A model generated the notes under the pieces. That model ran no database searches, had not been told where the DNA came from, and was given only the letters and a program-made list of their open reading frames with translations. Shown piece after piece: positions 21,580 through 29,203 of a DNA stretch of 31,862 bases; position 1 is the first letter of the stretch, and every line of letters starts with the position of its first letter. The position numbers and the translations under genes were made by a program. The stretch is from a virus, in IMG/VR virus record IMGVR_UViG_3300045131_002106, positions 1 to 31,862 of that record. One strand, given 5' to 3'.

Positions 21580-22511
21580 AAACAAGATACTCAGCCGCGC
21601 AATTTTATGAAGACGTCGCTGTCGTTGCCAAATCAATCCACGCCAAAGGCAGACAGTATTCGCATATCTATCCGATTCCACAAGGTGGAATTCCTTTTGG
21701 AATGGCATTGGCAAGAGAGCTGAAGGCAATGTTTGGCAAAGCAGTTCATATTCTCGACGAAGATGAATACGAAAGCTTAAGAACCCAAAACCAAGAAATT
21801 TTAGTTGTCGACGACATTGCTGATAGCGGCAGAACACTCATGCCCTATAAAGACAGATGCGACACCGCAGTCCTGCACCTGAGGGCGTCCTGCAATTTTA
21901 TCCCAACTTATCATGCGAATTTCGTGCGAGATACTGCTTGGATTGAGTATTGGTGGGAAAATAAAAAGAGCGACATCGAAAGTCACATTGTTCGCCAAAT
22001 CGAATACATTGGAGAAGACCCAAATCGAGAAGGATTGCGCGAAACTCCTGCCCGGGTTGTGAAATCATGGAGCAAGCTGTTTGGCGGATATAAAGCATCT
22101 CTTGAAGATGTTTTCAAGACGTTCGAAGAAGGAGCTTGCGATGAGCTCGTTATCCTCAAGGACATCGAATTCTACAGTCAGTGCGAACATCACTTATTGC
22201 CGTTTTATGGTAAAGCCCATATTGGATACATCCCCGATGGCAAAGTGATTGGCGTCAGCAAGCTGGCAAGACTGCTCGAAGTATTCTCTCGCAGAATGCA
22301 AATTCAAGAAAGGATTGGAGAGCAGGTTACGACCGCGCTGATGGAGCACTTGCACCCGAAAGGCGCAATTTGTGTTCTTGAGGCTCAGCATCACTGCATG
22401 ACGTCTAGAGGGGTCGAAAAACAAGACTCGGTCATGGTGACGAGCTCAATCAAAGGCGCCTTTAAACAAATCGAAACAAGAGCGGAATTCCTCTCTTTGA
22501 TAAAGGCATAA
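21576..22511 (+). CDS. folE: Phosphoribosyltransferase-GTP cyclohydrolase I fusion
   Basis: 311 residues. Residues 1-128: type I phosphoribosyltransferase, with PQGGIP and the PRPP loop ILVVDDIADSGRTL (75-88). The late DTAWIEYWW resembles the base-binding DTWIEQPW end of guanine-xanthine Gpt enzymes (recalled). Residues 136-310: GTP cyclohydrolase I, with IGEDPNREGLRETPARV, CEHHLLPF (zinc ligands C203, H206), GVSKLARL and QHHCMTSRG (C274). FolE makes dihydroneopterin triphosphate, the first step toward preQ0. The stand-alone family length is about 190-220, so the first domain is extra. It might recycle guanine freed by base exchange into GMP, or make a deazaguanine nucleotide; both are inference. 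Confidence 0.9.
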   Translation: MKTRYSAAQFYEDVAVVAKSIHAKGRQYSHIYPIPQGGIPFGMALARELKAMFGKAVHILDEDEYESLRTQNQEILVVDDIADSGRTLMPYKDRCDTAVLHLRASCNFIPTYHANFVRDTAWIEYWWENKKSDIESHIVRQIEYIGEDPNREGLRETPARVVKSWSKLFGGYKASLEDVFKTFEEGACDELVILKDIEFYSQCEHHLLPFYGKAHIGYIPDGKVIGVSKLARLLEVFSRRMQIQERIGEQVTTALMEHLHPKGAICVLEAQHHCMTSRGVEKQDSVMVTSSIKGAFKQIETRAEFLSLIKA

Positions 22512-22515
22512 GATT

Positions 22516-23310
22516 ATGAATATTTTCATGGACAGCGGAGCGTTCTCTGCGCTTAATAAAAAGCAGAAAATCAACTTGACGGAATATATGGATTTCCTGA
22601 AAAGGAATATGAAGTATTTTTCCGCTTATGTTGTTCTCGATGTTATCGGCGATGCCGTTGCAACTTGGAAGAACCAGGAAATAATGGAGAAGGAAGGGCT
22701 TTCCCCGCTCCCTGTTTATCACTTTCGGGATAACCCAAAATATTTAGACAGGTGTTTGGAATACGATTACTTCTGTCTTGGAGGTATTGCAGGAACACCG
22801 ACGAACAATGTTCGAATTCCTTTCTTCAACGACTGCTTCGACAAGATTTGTAATGAGGAAGGGATACCGCAAAATAAAGTTCACGGATTGGGAATGACGT
22901 CTTTTTCATTAATCCGGAGATATCCGTTCTACAGCGTTGACTCTACAAGCTGGTTGATGAATGGGGCAATGGGCGGGATAATTGTTCCAATAAGAAGAAG
23001 AGGAGTTTTCGTATATGACGAAGATCCGTTCAAGATCGCCGTATCTGGAACAAGCCCGCAGACTGGAAGAGATTTGCATTACGACTCGCTCAATATGGAT
23101 GCCAAGAAAAATGTCGACGATTATTTAAAGTTCAAAGGCTATTTCCTTGGACGGAAAGACGTCGACAATAAACACGAAGAAGCAGGGCTTTACTCCAGTC
23201 ACTACGAGCGGATGAAATTGAATATGGAGTTCTTTATTGATTTCCGCAATTCATTGCCGAAATGGCCTTGGCCCATTAAATTTCACAAACAGAAAAGGAG
23301 GTTGTGGTGA
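22516..23310 (+). CDS. dpdA: DpdA-like DNA 7-deazaguanine transglycosylase
   Basis: 264 residues. A TGT-like TIM barrel: MNIFMDSGAF (D6 matches the conserved DSGGF Asp), YVVLDVIGD, PLPVYHF, CLGGIAG (matching GG-A-G), HGLGMTS and YSVDSTSW (D142 as candidate nucleophile). It is shorter than tRNA TGT (about 370) and lacks the TGT zinc site, as DpdA proteins do. DpdA exchanges guanine in DNA for a 7-deazaguanine, protecting phage DNA from restriction (established for the family). FolE and QueC genes immediately upstream, in one overlapping operon, support this over a tRNA enzyme. The subfamily and the exact base cannot be told from sequence alone. Confidence 0.85.
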   Translation: MNIFMDSGAFSALNKKQKINLTEYMDFLKRNMKYFSAYVVLDVIGDAVATWKNQEIMEKEGLSPLPVYHFRDNPKYLDRCLEYDYFCLGGIAGTPTNNVRIPFFNDCFDKICNEEGIPQNKVHGLGMTSFSLIRRYPFYSVDSTSWLMNGAMGGIIVPIRRRGVFVYDEDPFKIAVSGTSPQTGRDLHYDSLNMDAKKNVDDYLKFKGYFLGRKDVDNKHEEAGLYSSHYERMKLNMEFFIDFRNSLPKWPWPIKFHKQKRRLW

Positions 23311-23492
23311 TATTTTATTTTGCAGGTTCAGTCGAGGCAGAGACGTTAATGCCGAAGATTAAAGAGGACCCGGAAGCCGGGGTGTTATTTACATTCTTCG
23401 ACGTTCCGGATAAACGGTTTGCGCAATTAAAAAAAGAAATAAGAGACAAAAAACAAAACAAGGAGACGAAAGATGGAACTGATAGCAAGTGA
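23307..23492 (+). CDS. Small protein after DpdA, possible barrel fragment
   Basis: 61 residues. Start GTG at 23307, 5 bases after AGGAGG (a GTG one codon earlier is too close). It overlaps the dpdA stop and the clamp gene start. The N-terminus VIFYFAGSVEAETLMPKIKE resembles the first strand of some phage TGT/DpdA-type proteins as I recall, so it could be a barrel remnant or a small partner of DpdA. The end is lysine-rich. Unconfirmed. Confidence 0.55.
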   Translation: MIFYFAGSVEAETLMPKIKEDPEAGVLFTFFDVPDKRFAQLKKEIRDKKQNKETKDGTDSK

Positions 23493-24474
23493 TTTGAAAC
23501 TGCAACTGGACAAGCTGAATGCCTTGCTCTCTGCGAAGGGACTTGTTGAAAACGCCAATAAATTTGCTTTCGATCAAGAAGGGATTTATGCCTTCAACGG
23601 AGAGGTATTTATTGCCACAATTTTCCCGACAGATTTGTATGGGGCGGTTGAGGGTGATATTTTCAACAAGTTAATCAACAAGCTCGGCGCCAACAAAATC
23701 GAAATTGTTCTCGATAAAGAAGAACTCGTTATCAGAAAAGGTCGGTCGGAATCAAGAATGGCATTTGATACTGAAATTAAATGCCCTATTGATTTGTCGG
23801 TAAACAAGTGGAAAAATCTTCCCGAAGATTTCGTTGAGGCAATTAACGTCTGTTCATATACAACCGGGTCCGATTATACTGACATGAGAACGGTCTGCAT
23901 ACATTTGAAAGGAGATGTCTGCGAAGCAAGTGATGTCTTCCGCATTACTATTTTCAAAATGAAGTCTGCAATCAAAGACGAGCTTTTTATTCCGAATGAC
24001 ATCCTGCCGTTCTTCAACAAGTCGAAACCGATTAGATATTGCGTGGTCGATAACTGGACATATTTCGAAGACTTGGACGGGACAATAATTGCCCACCGCC
24101 AGCCGACGTTTGAGGGAAAATATCCAAACTTGCAAGAGAAAATATCTTCGCTCAAGGATTTTCATTTGGTGGAGCTTCCTGAGAAGTTATACGAGTCGCT
24201 GGATAAAGCGTCGATATTCTTGGATGGCAAATTTGAAGGCGATAAGTTCGTTTCGGTTACTTGCAACGATGGAACGCTGACGCTTGACAGCAAAGCGACG
24301 GGGCGCTGTTATAAAGACCAGATGAGAATCAATTTTAAGGATCATATCAAGTTCGATGTGAACCCGACCCACCTTATGCAGATAATGGAGAAGGCGAGCA
24401 TTGTTCACGTCAATTCGTCAATCATTAAAATCGACAACCCGAATTGCACTTATGTCGCGGCATTAATTGAATAA
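23473..24474 (+). CDS. dnaN: DNA polymerase sliding clamp (beta-clamp-like)
   Basis: 333 residues. The ATG at 23473 follows AAGGAGACGAAAG. Weak but consistent with DnaN: three domains of helix-strand pattern, KFAFDQEGIYAFNGEVFIAT in domain 1, AFDTEIKCPIDLSV in the linker, and a C-terminal NPTHLMQIMEKA with DNPNCTYVAALIE resembling the final strand of beta clamps. The usual length is about 365, so it is slightly short and very diverged. The clamp encircles DNA and tethers the polymerase. Position directly before the Pol III alpha gene and near a clamp loader supports it. Confidence 0.75.
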   Translation: MELIASDLKLQLDKLNALLSAKGLVENANKFAFDQEGIYAFNGEVFIATIFPTDLYGAVEGDIFNKLINKLGANKIEIVLDKEELVIRKGRSESRMAFDTEIKCPIDLSVNKWKNLPEDFVEAINVCSYTTGSDYTDMRTVCIHLKGDVCEASDVFRITIFKMKSAIKDELFIPNDILPFFNKSKPIRYCVVDNWTYFEDLDGTIIAHRQPTFEGKYPNLQEKISSLKDFHLVELPEKLYESLDKASIFLDGKFEGDKFVSVTCNDGTLTLDSKATGRCYKDQMRINFKDHIKFDVNPTHLMQIMEKASIVHVNSSIIKIDNPNCTYVAALIE

Positions 24475-24483
24475 GAGGGAATT

Positions 24484-27192
24484 ATGAATACGGAACCAAA
24501 ATTTTGCCATCTTCACGTCCATGACGAGTTCTCGGCTCTCGACGGTTTCGGCTCACCGGTTACTTATGCCAAGCGGGCAAAAGAGCTCGGATTCAAGTAT
24601 CTTGGAATCACTAATCACGCGAATGTTGACAGTGCGATAAAATTCCAGAACGCTTGCAAAGAGCAAGGCATAAAACCAGTGATCGGGTGCGAGCTGTATA
24701 TCGATGAGGACAGAAGAGCCAAGGATGGAGAAGCGGGCAGGAAGCATATTAACGTCTTCGTCAAGAACGAGGCGGGTTGGAAGAACTTGCTGACAATGTT
24801 GACAATCGCGAACCTGGAAGGGTTTCACAAGCGGCCGAGAATCGACCCGGCAACTCTGCTCAAGCATTGCGAAGGGCTTATCGTTGCAACGGCCTGCACT
24901 GCCGGGATAATGAAGAGCGACTGGGGCATGAAGTTATTCAAGCGTCTCGCCGAAGTTATGCCCGACGATTTGTATTTGGAAATCCAGCCGCATGAGATGC
25001 CGGAGCAAATCGAATGGAATACAAGGTGTTTGTCGCTGTCGAATAACTTTGATATCAAGTTAATTGCGACAAACGACTGTCACTATCCCGATGCTGACGA
25101 TAGCATATTGCAAGAGATCCTTCTTGCAGTAAGCACCGGAACAGATTGGGATAATCCGAAGCGGTGGAAGTTCGATGTCGATACGCTGTATCTTTGTTCG
25201 CGCAGAAAGATGCTGTCGCTGTTTGAGAAGAACCACCCATACATAGGCAAGCAGATACTAGAGACCGCGCTCAGCAACACTGAAGAACTAGCAGAAAGGT
25301 GTTGTTCGTTTCGTATCGAGAAGCAGAAAGTTCACTTGCCACTTATTCCCGAGGTTTGCGAAGGACAAGAGGTCGATTTTTTCAAACGCTTAATCCGCAA
25401 AGGTTTCAAGCAAAAAATCGTCGGGAAGTTCGCTGAGCAAGAAGAACAAGTTTATCAGGAGCGAGTTGACGAGGAAATAGAGTTGCTAGTTAGCAAAGGT
25501 TTCGAGCGTTATTTCCTAATTGTCTGGGAGTTAGTTAATTGGTGCAGGAAGAACAATATTATGACAGGCCCGGGGCGCGGTTCGGTTGGCGGGTGCCTTG
25601 TTGCATACTTAATCGACATCACGCTGGTTGACCCGATTAAATATGGGCTTCTGTTCTCGAGGTTTATCTCTCCTGACCGGAACGATCTCCCAGATATCGA
25701 CATGGACTTCGAACGCGACAGACGCGACGAAGTTATCCAGCATATCAAGCACCTGTATGGTGACGACAATGTAATTCAGATTTCTACTTATTTGACCATG
25801 AAAGGGAAAATGGCATTGCAAGACTTGGGCAGGACGTTCGGCATAAGCAGAACAGAGGTATCGGCAATCACTAAAATAATGGACGACGAAGACGACATCT
25901 CTGCGGAAAGTTTCACTGAAGCAAAGAGCGGAGAGCTCCGTGACTTTTATACTGCTCATCCAGACGTCGTTGAATACGCTGTTAGGATGCAGAATACAGT
26001 TCGCGGTTATGGAAAGCACGCCGCTGGCGTCTGTATATCGGACAGAAGTTTGACTACTGGCGACAAGTGTAATCTCTGCAACCGGAACGGTTCTATTGTT
26101 TCGAACTGGGATAAAGACGACTCCGAATATATGGGGTTAATGAAGCTCGATATATTAGGTTTGTCCGCACTGTCGAGAATTCACGAATGCCTAGACTTAA
26201 TTGAAGAAAATCACGGAAAGCGAATAGATTTGAATTCACTGTCTATGGAAGACGAAGCAGTGCTCGCTGATTTATCGGCGGGAAGAACAATGGGAGTGTT
26301 TCAGCTTGGAACGCCCGGAATCACGCGGTTTTGCCAAGACTTGGGTATAGAGACGTTCAAAGATGTTTATAACGCGACGGCGCTGTTCCGCCCCGGAACA
26401 CTGGGAAGCGGAATGGCAAAGGAGTTTATAGAGCGGAAACATGGCAAACGGTGGAAAGCAATTCACGAGAATGTTAAGGCGCTGACTGCGGATACTTATG
26501 GTATTATTGTATATCAAGAACAGGTTATGATAATGGCCAGAGAGCTCGCTGGATTCTCGTGGGGCGAATGCGATAAGTTAAGAAAGGTTATTGCTAAATC
26601 GAAAGGAGCAGAAGAGTTCAATAAATTCAGAGACAGTTTTATTTCTGGGTGTATTGAATTGAAAACCTTAGATAAAAGCTCTGCGACGAAGCTGTTCGAC
26701 GACATTGTTTCGTTTTCGAAATACGCTTTTAATCTTTCGCATTCGGTGGAGTATTCGGTTCTGTCGATATTCGACGCTTGGTTAAAGCACTATTATCCCG
26801 CTGAGTTTTTCGCATCGAATTTGTCTTATGCAAGTAACGACAAGAAAATCGAGTTCTTAGATTATTTGGTAGAGAACGGATTCAAAATCGTTCTGCCTAA
26901 AACAAGCAAGAGTGATGCGGTAAAGTGGAAATGCCGCGACCGCGAGCTGTTGATGCCGTTCACTGAGATTAACGGTGTCGGCGAGTCGCAAGCAAAGGCA
27001 ATCGCGCAAGAATCAAAGAAGAAGCGAACAGGGTTTTTCGCATCATCTTCGAGCCAGAACTTGCCGGCAAAAGTGAAGCAAATTTTATCTGATATTCGTG
27101 CCAATGATTTGGATTACGAATTCACTTATAATGAGCTGAAAAAACTAAAAGATTATTTTCAGTATAATCTCCCGAAAATTTTGGATCTCTAG
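24484..27192 (+). CDS. dnaE: DNA polymerase III alpha subunit (DnaE type)
   Basis: 902 residues. PHP domain: FCHLHVHDEFSALDGFGSP with the HxH metal motif, then GITNHA and ATNDCHYPD. Polymerase core: GPGRGSVGG (about 360), DLPDIDMDF (about 402-410, with two catalytic Asp) and the third Asp in MKLDILGL (about 556). YGKHAAG, ALFRPG and FSKYAFNLSHSVEYS are further C-family signatures, and NGVGESQAKAI is a HhH motif near the end. Bacterial DnaE is about 1160 residues; this copy lacks the C-terminal OB and tau-binding regions. No separate proofreading exonuclease was seen. The PHP metal residues visible could provide it. Replicates the phage genome with the neighbouring clamp and loader. Confidence 0.95.
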   Translation: MNTEPKFCHLHVHDEFSALDGFGSPVTYAKRAKELGFKYLGITNHANVDSAIKFQNACKEQGIKPVIGCELYIDEDRRAKDGEAGRKHINVFVKNEAGWKNLLTMLTIANLEGFHKRPRIDPATLLKHCEGLIVATACTAGIMKSDWGMKLFKRLAEVMPDDLYLEIQPHEMPEQIEWNTRCLSLSNNFDIKLIATNDCHYPDADDSILQEILLAVSTGTDWDNPKRWKFDVDTLYLCSRRKMLSLFEKNHPYIGKQILETALSNTEELAERCCSFRIEKQKVHLPLIPEVCEGQEVDFFKRLIRKGFKQKIVGKFAEQEEQVYQERVDEEIELLVSKGFERYFLIVWELVNWCRKNNIMTGPGRGSVGGCLVAYLIDITLVDPIKYGLLFSRFISPDRNDLPDIDMDFERDRRDEVIQHIKHLYGDDNVIQISTYLTMKGKMALQDLGRTFGISRTEVSAITKIMDDEDDISAESFTEAKSGELRDFYTAHPDVVEYAVRMQNTVRGYGKHAAGVCISDRSLTTGDKCNLCNRNGSIVSNWDKDDSEYMGLMKLDILGLSALSRIHECLDLIEENHGKRIDLNSLSMEDEAVLADLSAGRTMGVFQLGTPGITRFCQDLGIETFKDVYNATALFRPGTLGSGMAKEFIERKHGKRWKAIHENVKALTADTYGIIVYQEQVMIMARELAGFSWGECDKLRKVIAKSKGAEEFNKFRDSFISGCIELKTLDKSSATKLFDDIVSFSKYAFNLSHSVEYSVLSIFDAWLKHYYPAEFFASNLSYASNDKKIEFLDYLVENGFKIVLPKTSKSDAVKWKCRDRELLMPFTEINGVGESQAKAIAQESKKKRTGFFASSSSQNLPAKVKQILSDIRANDLDYEFTYNELKKLKDYFQYNLPKILDL

Positions 27193-27220
27193 TTGCATTT
27201 TGGCCTAACAGTATTATATT
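27193..27220 (+). promoter_or_regulatory. Promoter TTGCAT-N16-TATATT for the clamp-loader operon
   Basis: -35 TTGCAT (27193-27198), a 16-base spacer and -10 TATATT (27215-27220). The -35 directly follows the polymerase stop codon. It shares AACAGTATTATATTATA and the following GGTAACA with the promoter at 18251. Confidence 0.78.
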
Positions 27221-27250
27221 ATAACGGTAACAGGAAAAGGATAAGCAGAC

Positions 27251-28168
27251 ATGGAACTCTACAAAGCGTATCGCCCTCGCAAGTTCGAGGAAATTGTTGG
27301 CAACGAATCAACTATTAAGTCGATTCGGCAGAAGGTCGAAAAAGGAACACTCCCTCACTTTATTCTATTGACGGGGCCGAGCGGATGCGGCAAGACAACG
27401 ATTGCTCGCATATTGCAGAAGGCGCTGAAATGCAGTTCGGACGACTTTTTGGAATTTAACTGCGCCAACCGAAACGGGGTTGAGCTTGCTCGTGAGATTG
27501 AAAAGGATTATCGCAAGAAGCCGATTGGTGGTGGGATTCGAATATATTACCTCGATGAAGCTCATTCACTCACAGCGGCTTGCGAAAGCAGTTTATTGAA
27601 ACCGCTCGAAGATACCCCGGAACATTGTTATTTCATCTTCGCGACAACCGACCCGCAAAAGATATTGAACACTATTAAGACGAGGGCAACTGAATACAAG
27701 TTGTCTGCACTGACTTCAAAGCAGATTAACGAATTGCTGACCGAAGTATGCAATACAGAGGGGCGCAAGGTGTCTGAGGAGATTAAGCAAGATATATTTG
27801 ATTGCTGTGGCGGGAGCGCCCGGCTTGCTTTGGTTTTGCTCGACAAAATAATCGACCTCGATGAAGCGGAACAAAAAGACACGCTGGAAGAGGCGAAGCG
27901 TTCCGAAGCCGGAGCGTTCCAATTATTGCAAGCGTTAATGGGTTGGGGCTCTTCGGGCTGGAGTGCGGTTGCGAAAGCACTTGCAAATAACACCGAAGAT
28001 CCTGAAGGAATTCGCCGCTATTTGCGAGCCTGCGCCATGAATCAATTATTAGACCCGGCCAAAGCGAAGAACCATAAAGTGTCATTCGCGATACTGCAAT
28101 GCACCGATGTCTTGTTTTATGACAAGCCCGCATTGGTTCAGGCTTGCTATGATATAGTCAACGGCTAA
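27251..28168 (+). CDS. dnaX: Clamp loader AAA+ ATPase (DnaX/RFC-like)
   Basis: 305 residues starting MELYKAYRPRKFEEIVGNES, the characteristic DnaX/RFC start. Walker A GPSGCGKT (42-49), Walker B IYYLDEAH, sensor 1 FATTDP, and NTIKTRATEY where DnaX usually has the SRC arginine-finger motif (Thr-Arg-Ala here). Sensor 2 is GGSARLAL. The length is near RFC small subunits and shorter than gamma, with no tau extension, matching the missing tau-binding end of the polymerase. It probably opens and loads the clamp at 23473. No delta or delta-prime subunit was seen, so it may form a homopolymer with host help. Confidence 0.92.
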   Translation: MELYKAYRPRKFEEIVGNESTIKSIRQKVEKGTLPHFILLTGPSGCGKTTIARILQKALKCSSDDFLEFNCANRNGVELAREIEKDYRKKPIGGGIRIYYLDEAHSLTAACESSLLKPLEDTPEHCYFIFATTDPQKILNTIKTRATEYKLSALTSKQINELLTEVCNTEGRKVSEEIKQDIFDCCGGSARLALVLLDKIIDLDEAEQKDTLEEAKRSEAGAFQLLQALMGWGSSGWSAVAKALANNTEDPEGIRRYLRACAMNQLLDPAKAKNHKVSFAILQCTDVLFYDKPALVQACYDIVNG

Positions 28169-28183
28169 AAGAAAGAAGGGATT

Positions 28184-28687
28184 ATGAGCGTTAAAGACGA
28201 CATTCGACTGAATCCGAACGAGCTGGACAAGCAGTGGGCAGACCTGGCAGACCAGTTCCATAACTATTCGGAAGAAGGCGATTTAATCGAAAGCGAAATC
28301 AAGTTCAAAAAATTGGAGCTTGAATTGCTCGAAGCAGATTTGGATTTGAAGATCCGCAATAAGCCGGCGGACTTCAATATCGATAAATTAACAGAGTCGG
28401 GAGTTAAATCATCGATTCGAATGAATCAAATCTGGAGGGATTTGAATTATGAAATTTTAGAACTTGAAAAACAGCGTAAACTGATGGCATCGGCTTGCCG
28501 GGCTCTAGAGATGAAGAAAGAGGCACTGAAAAGCATTCAGGCACTTTATTTATCGGAGTTCTACATAGCACCGTCAGCGCCGGAAGAAGAAAAGAAGTTT
28601 AAAAATCATCAAGAAGAACTGGTGGCGAGAAACATCAGACTCGAGATGAAAAAACACGCCAAAAGAAAAGGAAAGAGCAGTGAATAA
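28184..28687 (+). CDS. Helical coiled-coil protein upstream of SSB/RecA
   Basis: 167 residues. The ATG at 28184 follows AAGAAGGGATT. Highly charged and helical: SEIKFKKLELELLEADLDLK and YEILELEKQRKLMASACRAL look like coiled-coil arms. The end is lysine-rich. Similar helical proteins often precede recombination genes in phages, but I cannot name it. It overlaps the next gene by 8 bases. Confidence 0.65.
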   Translation: MSVKDDIRLNPNELDKQWADLADQFHNYSEEGDLIESEIKFKKLELELLEADLDLKIRNKPADFNIDKLTESGVKSSIRMNQIWRDLNYEILELEKQRKLMASACRALEMKKEALKSIQALYLSEFYIAPSAPEEEKKFKNHQEELVARNIRLEMKKHAKRKGKSSE

Positions 28688-28910
28688 AAAGACCAGAAAA
28701 CGAATTGCCGAAATCCGTGAAGGGCTCGAGAAAACTAAAATCGAGGTCGACGGATTGCGGGGCGAAGAATGGGAAAAGTTCAACAGCGTTCCTGATACAT
28801 TGAAGTCATCGGTTGTCGGTGATGCAATATTGCAGGCGGCGGAATGGCTGGATGACGCAGTGAGTGCAATTAAAGAAGCAATCGACAACCTGCGGGAAGT
28901 CGAAGGATAA
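28680..28910 (+). CDS. Small helical protein, paralogue 1 of a tandem pair
   Basis: 76 residues from a GTG at 28680, preceded by AAAGGAAAGAGCA. It aligns with the next gene along its length: NKKTRKRIAEIREGLEK versus NQKTRERIWAIRDELET, EEWEKFNSVPDTLKSS versus DEQEKFDNMSEGLQQS, and AAEWLDDAVSAIKEA versus AAEYCEEAVSGLDDV. Probably a helical hairpin. Function is unknown. A tandem duplication that also copied the leader (28912-28944). Confidence 0.7.
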   Translation: MNKKTRKRIAEIREGLEKTKIEVDGLRGEEWEKFNSVPDTLKSSVVGDAILQAAEWLDDAVSAIKEAIDNLREVEG

Positions 28911-28911
28911 G

Positions 28912-29203
28912 AAACCAAAAAGCCATAGGAGGCAAAAAGATGAACCAAAAGACAAGAGAAAGAATTTGGGCGATTCGCGATGAGCTCGAAACCCTCAAAA
29001 CAGAAATCGAAACCATCGGAAACGACGAACAAGAAAAGTTCGACAACATGAGCGAAGGATTACAGCAATCCGAAAAATCTCAAGCAATGCAGTCGGCCGC
29101 AGAATATTGCGAGGAAGCAGTTAGCGGTCTGGATGACGTTGTTTCAGTATTGCATAATATCGAATAACAAAAACCAAAAAGCCATAGGAGGCAAAAAGAT
29201 GAA
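28912..29203. repeat. 33-bp direct repeat around paralogue 2
   Basis: Bases 28912-28944 and 29171-29203 are identical and include the ribosome binding site TAGGAGG, spacer and first codon of the genes at 28940 and 29199. A looser version of AAACCAAAAAG with AAGGAGG lies upstream of 18333. The repeat pair could delete the gene at 28940 by recombination. Confidence 0.85.
28940..29167 (+). CDS. Small helical protein, paralogue 2 of a tandem pair
   Basis: 75 residues. The ATG at 28940 follows TAGGAGGCAAAAAG. Paralogue of the preceding gene (alignment given there), with a more acidic composition and the EKFDNMSEGLQQSEKSQAMQ segment that is the family core. It sits between two copies of a 33-bp repeat. 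Probably an early regulator or structural helix-hairpin. No biochemical role known to me. Confidence 0.7.
   Translation: MNQKTRERIWAIRDELETLKTEIETIGNDEQEKFDNMSEGLQQSEKSQAMQSAAEYCEEAVSGLDDVVSVLHNIE

Noticed and set aside
22516-23310. tRNA-guanine transglycosylase rather than DpdA
   Set aside because: The protein is much shorter than TGT, lacks its zinc-binding cysteines and sits in a phage operon with FolE and QueC.
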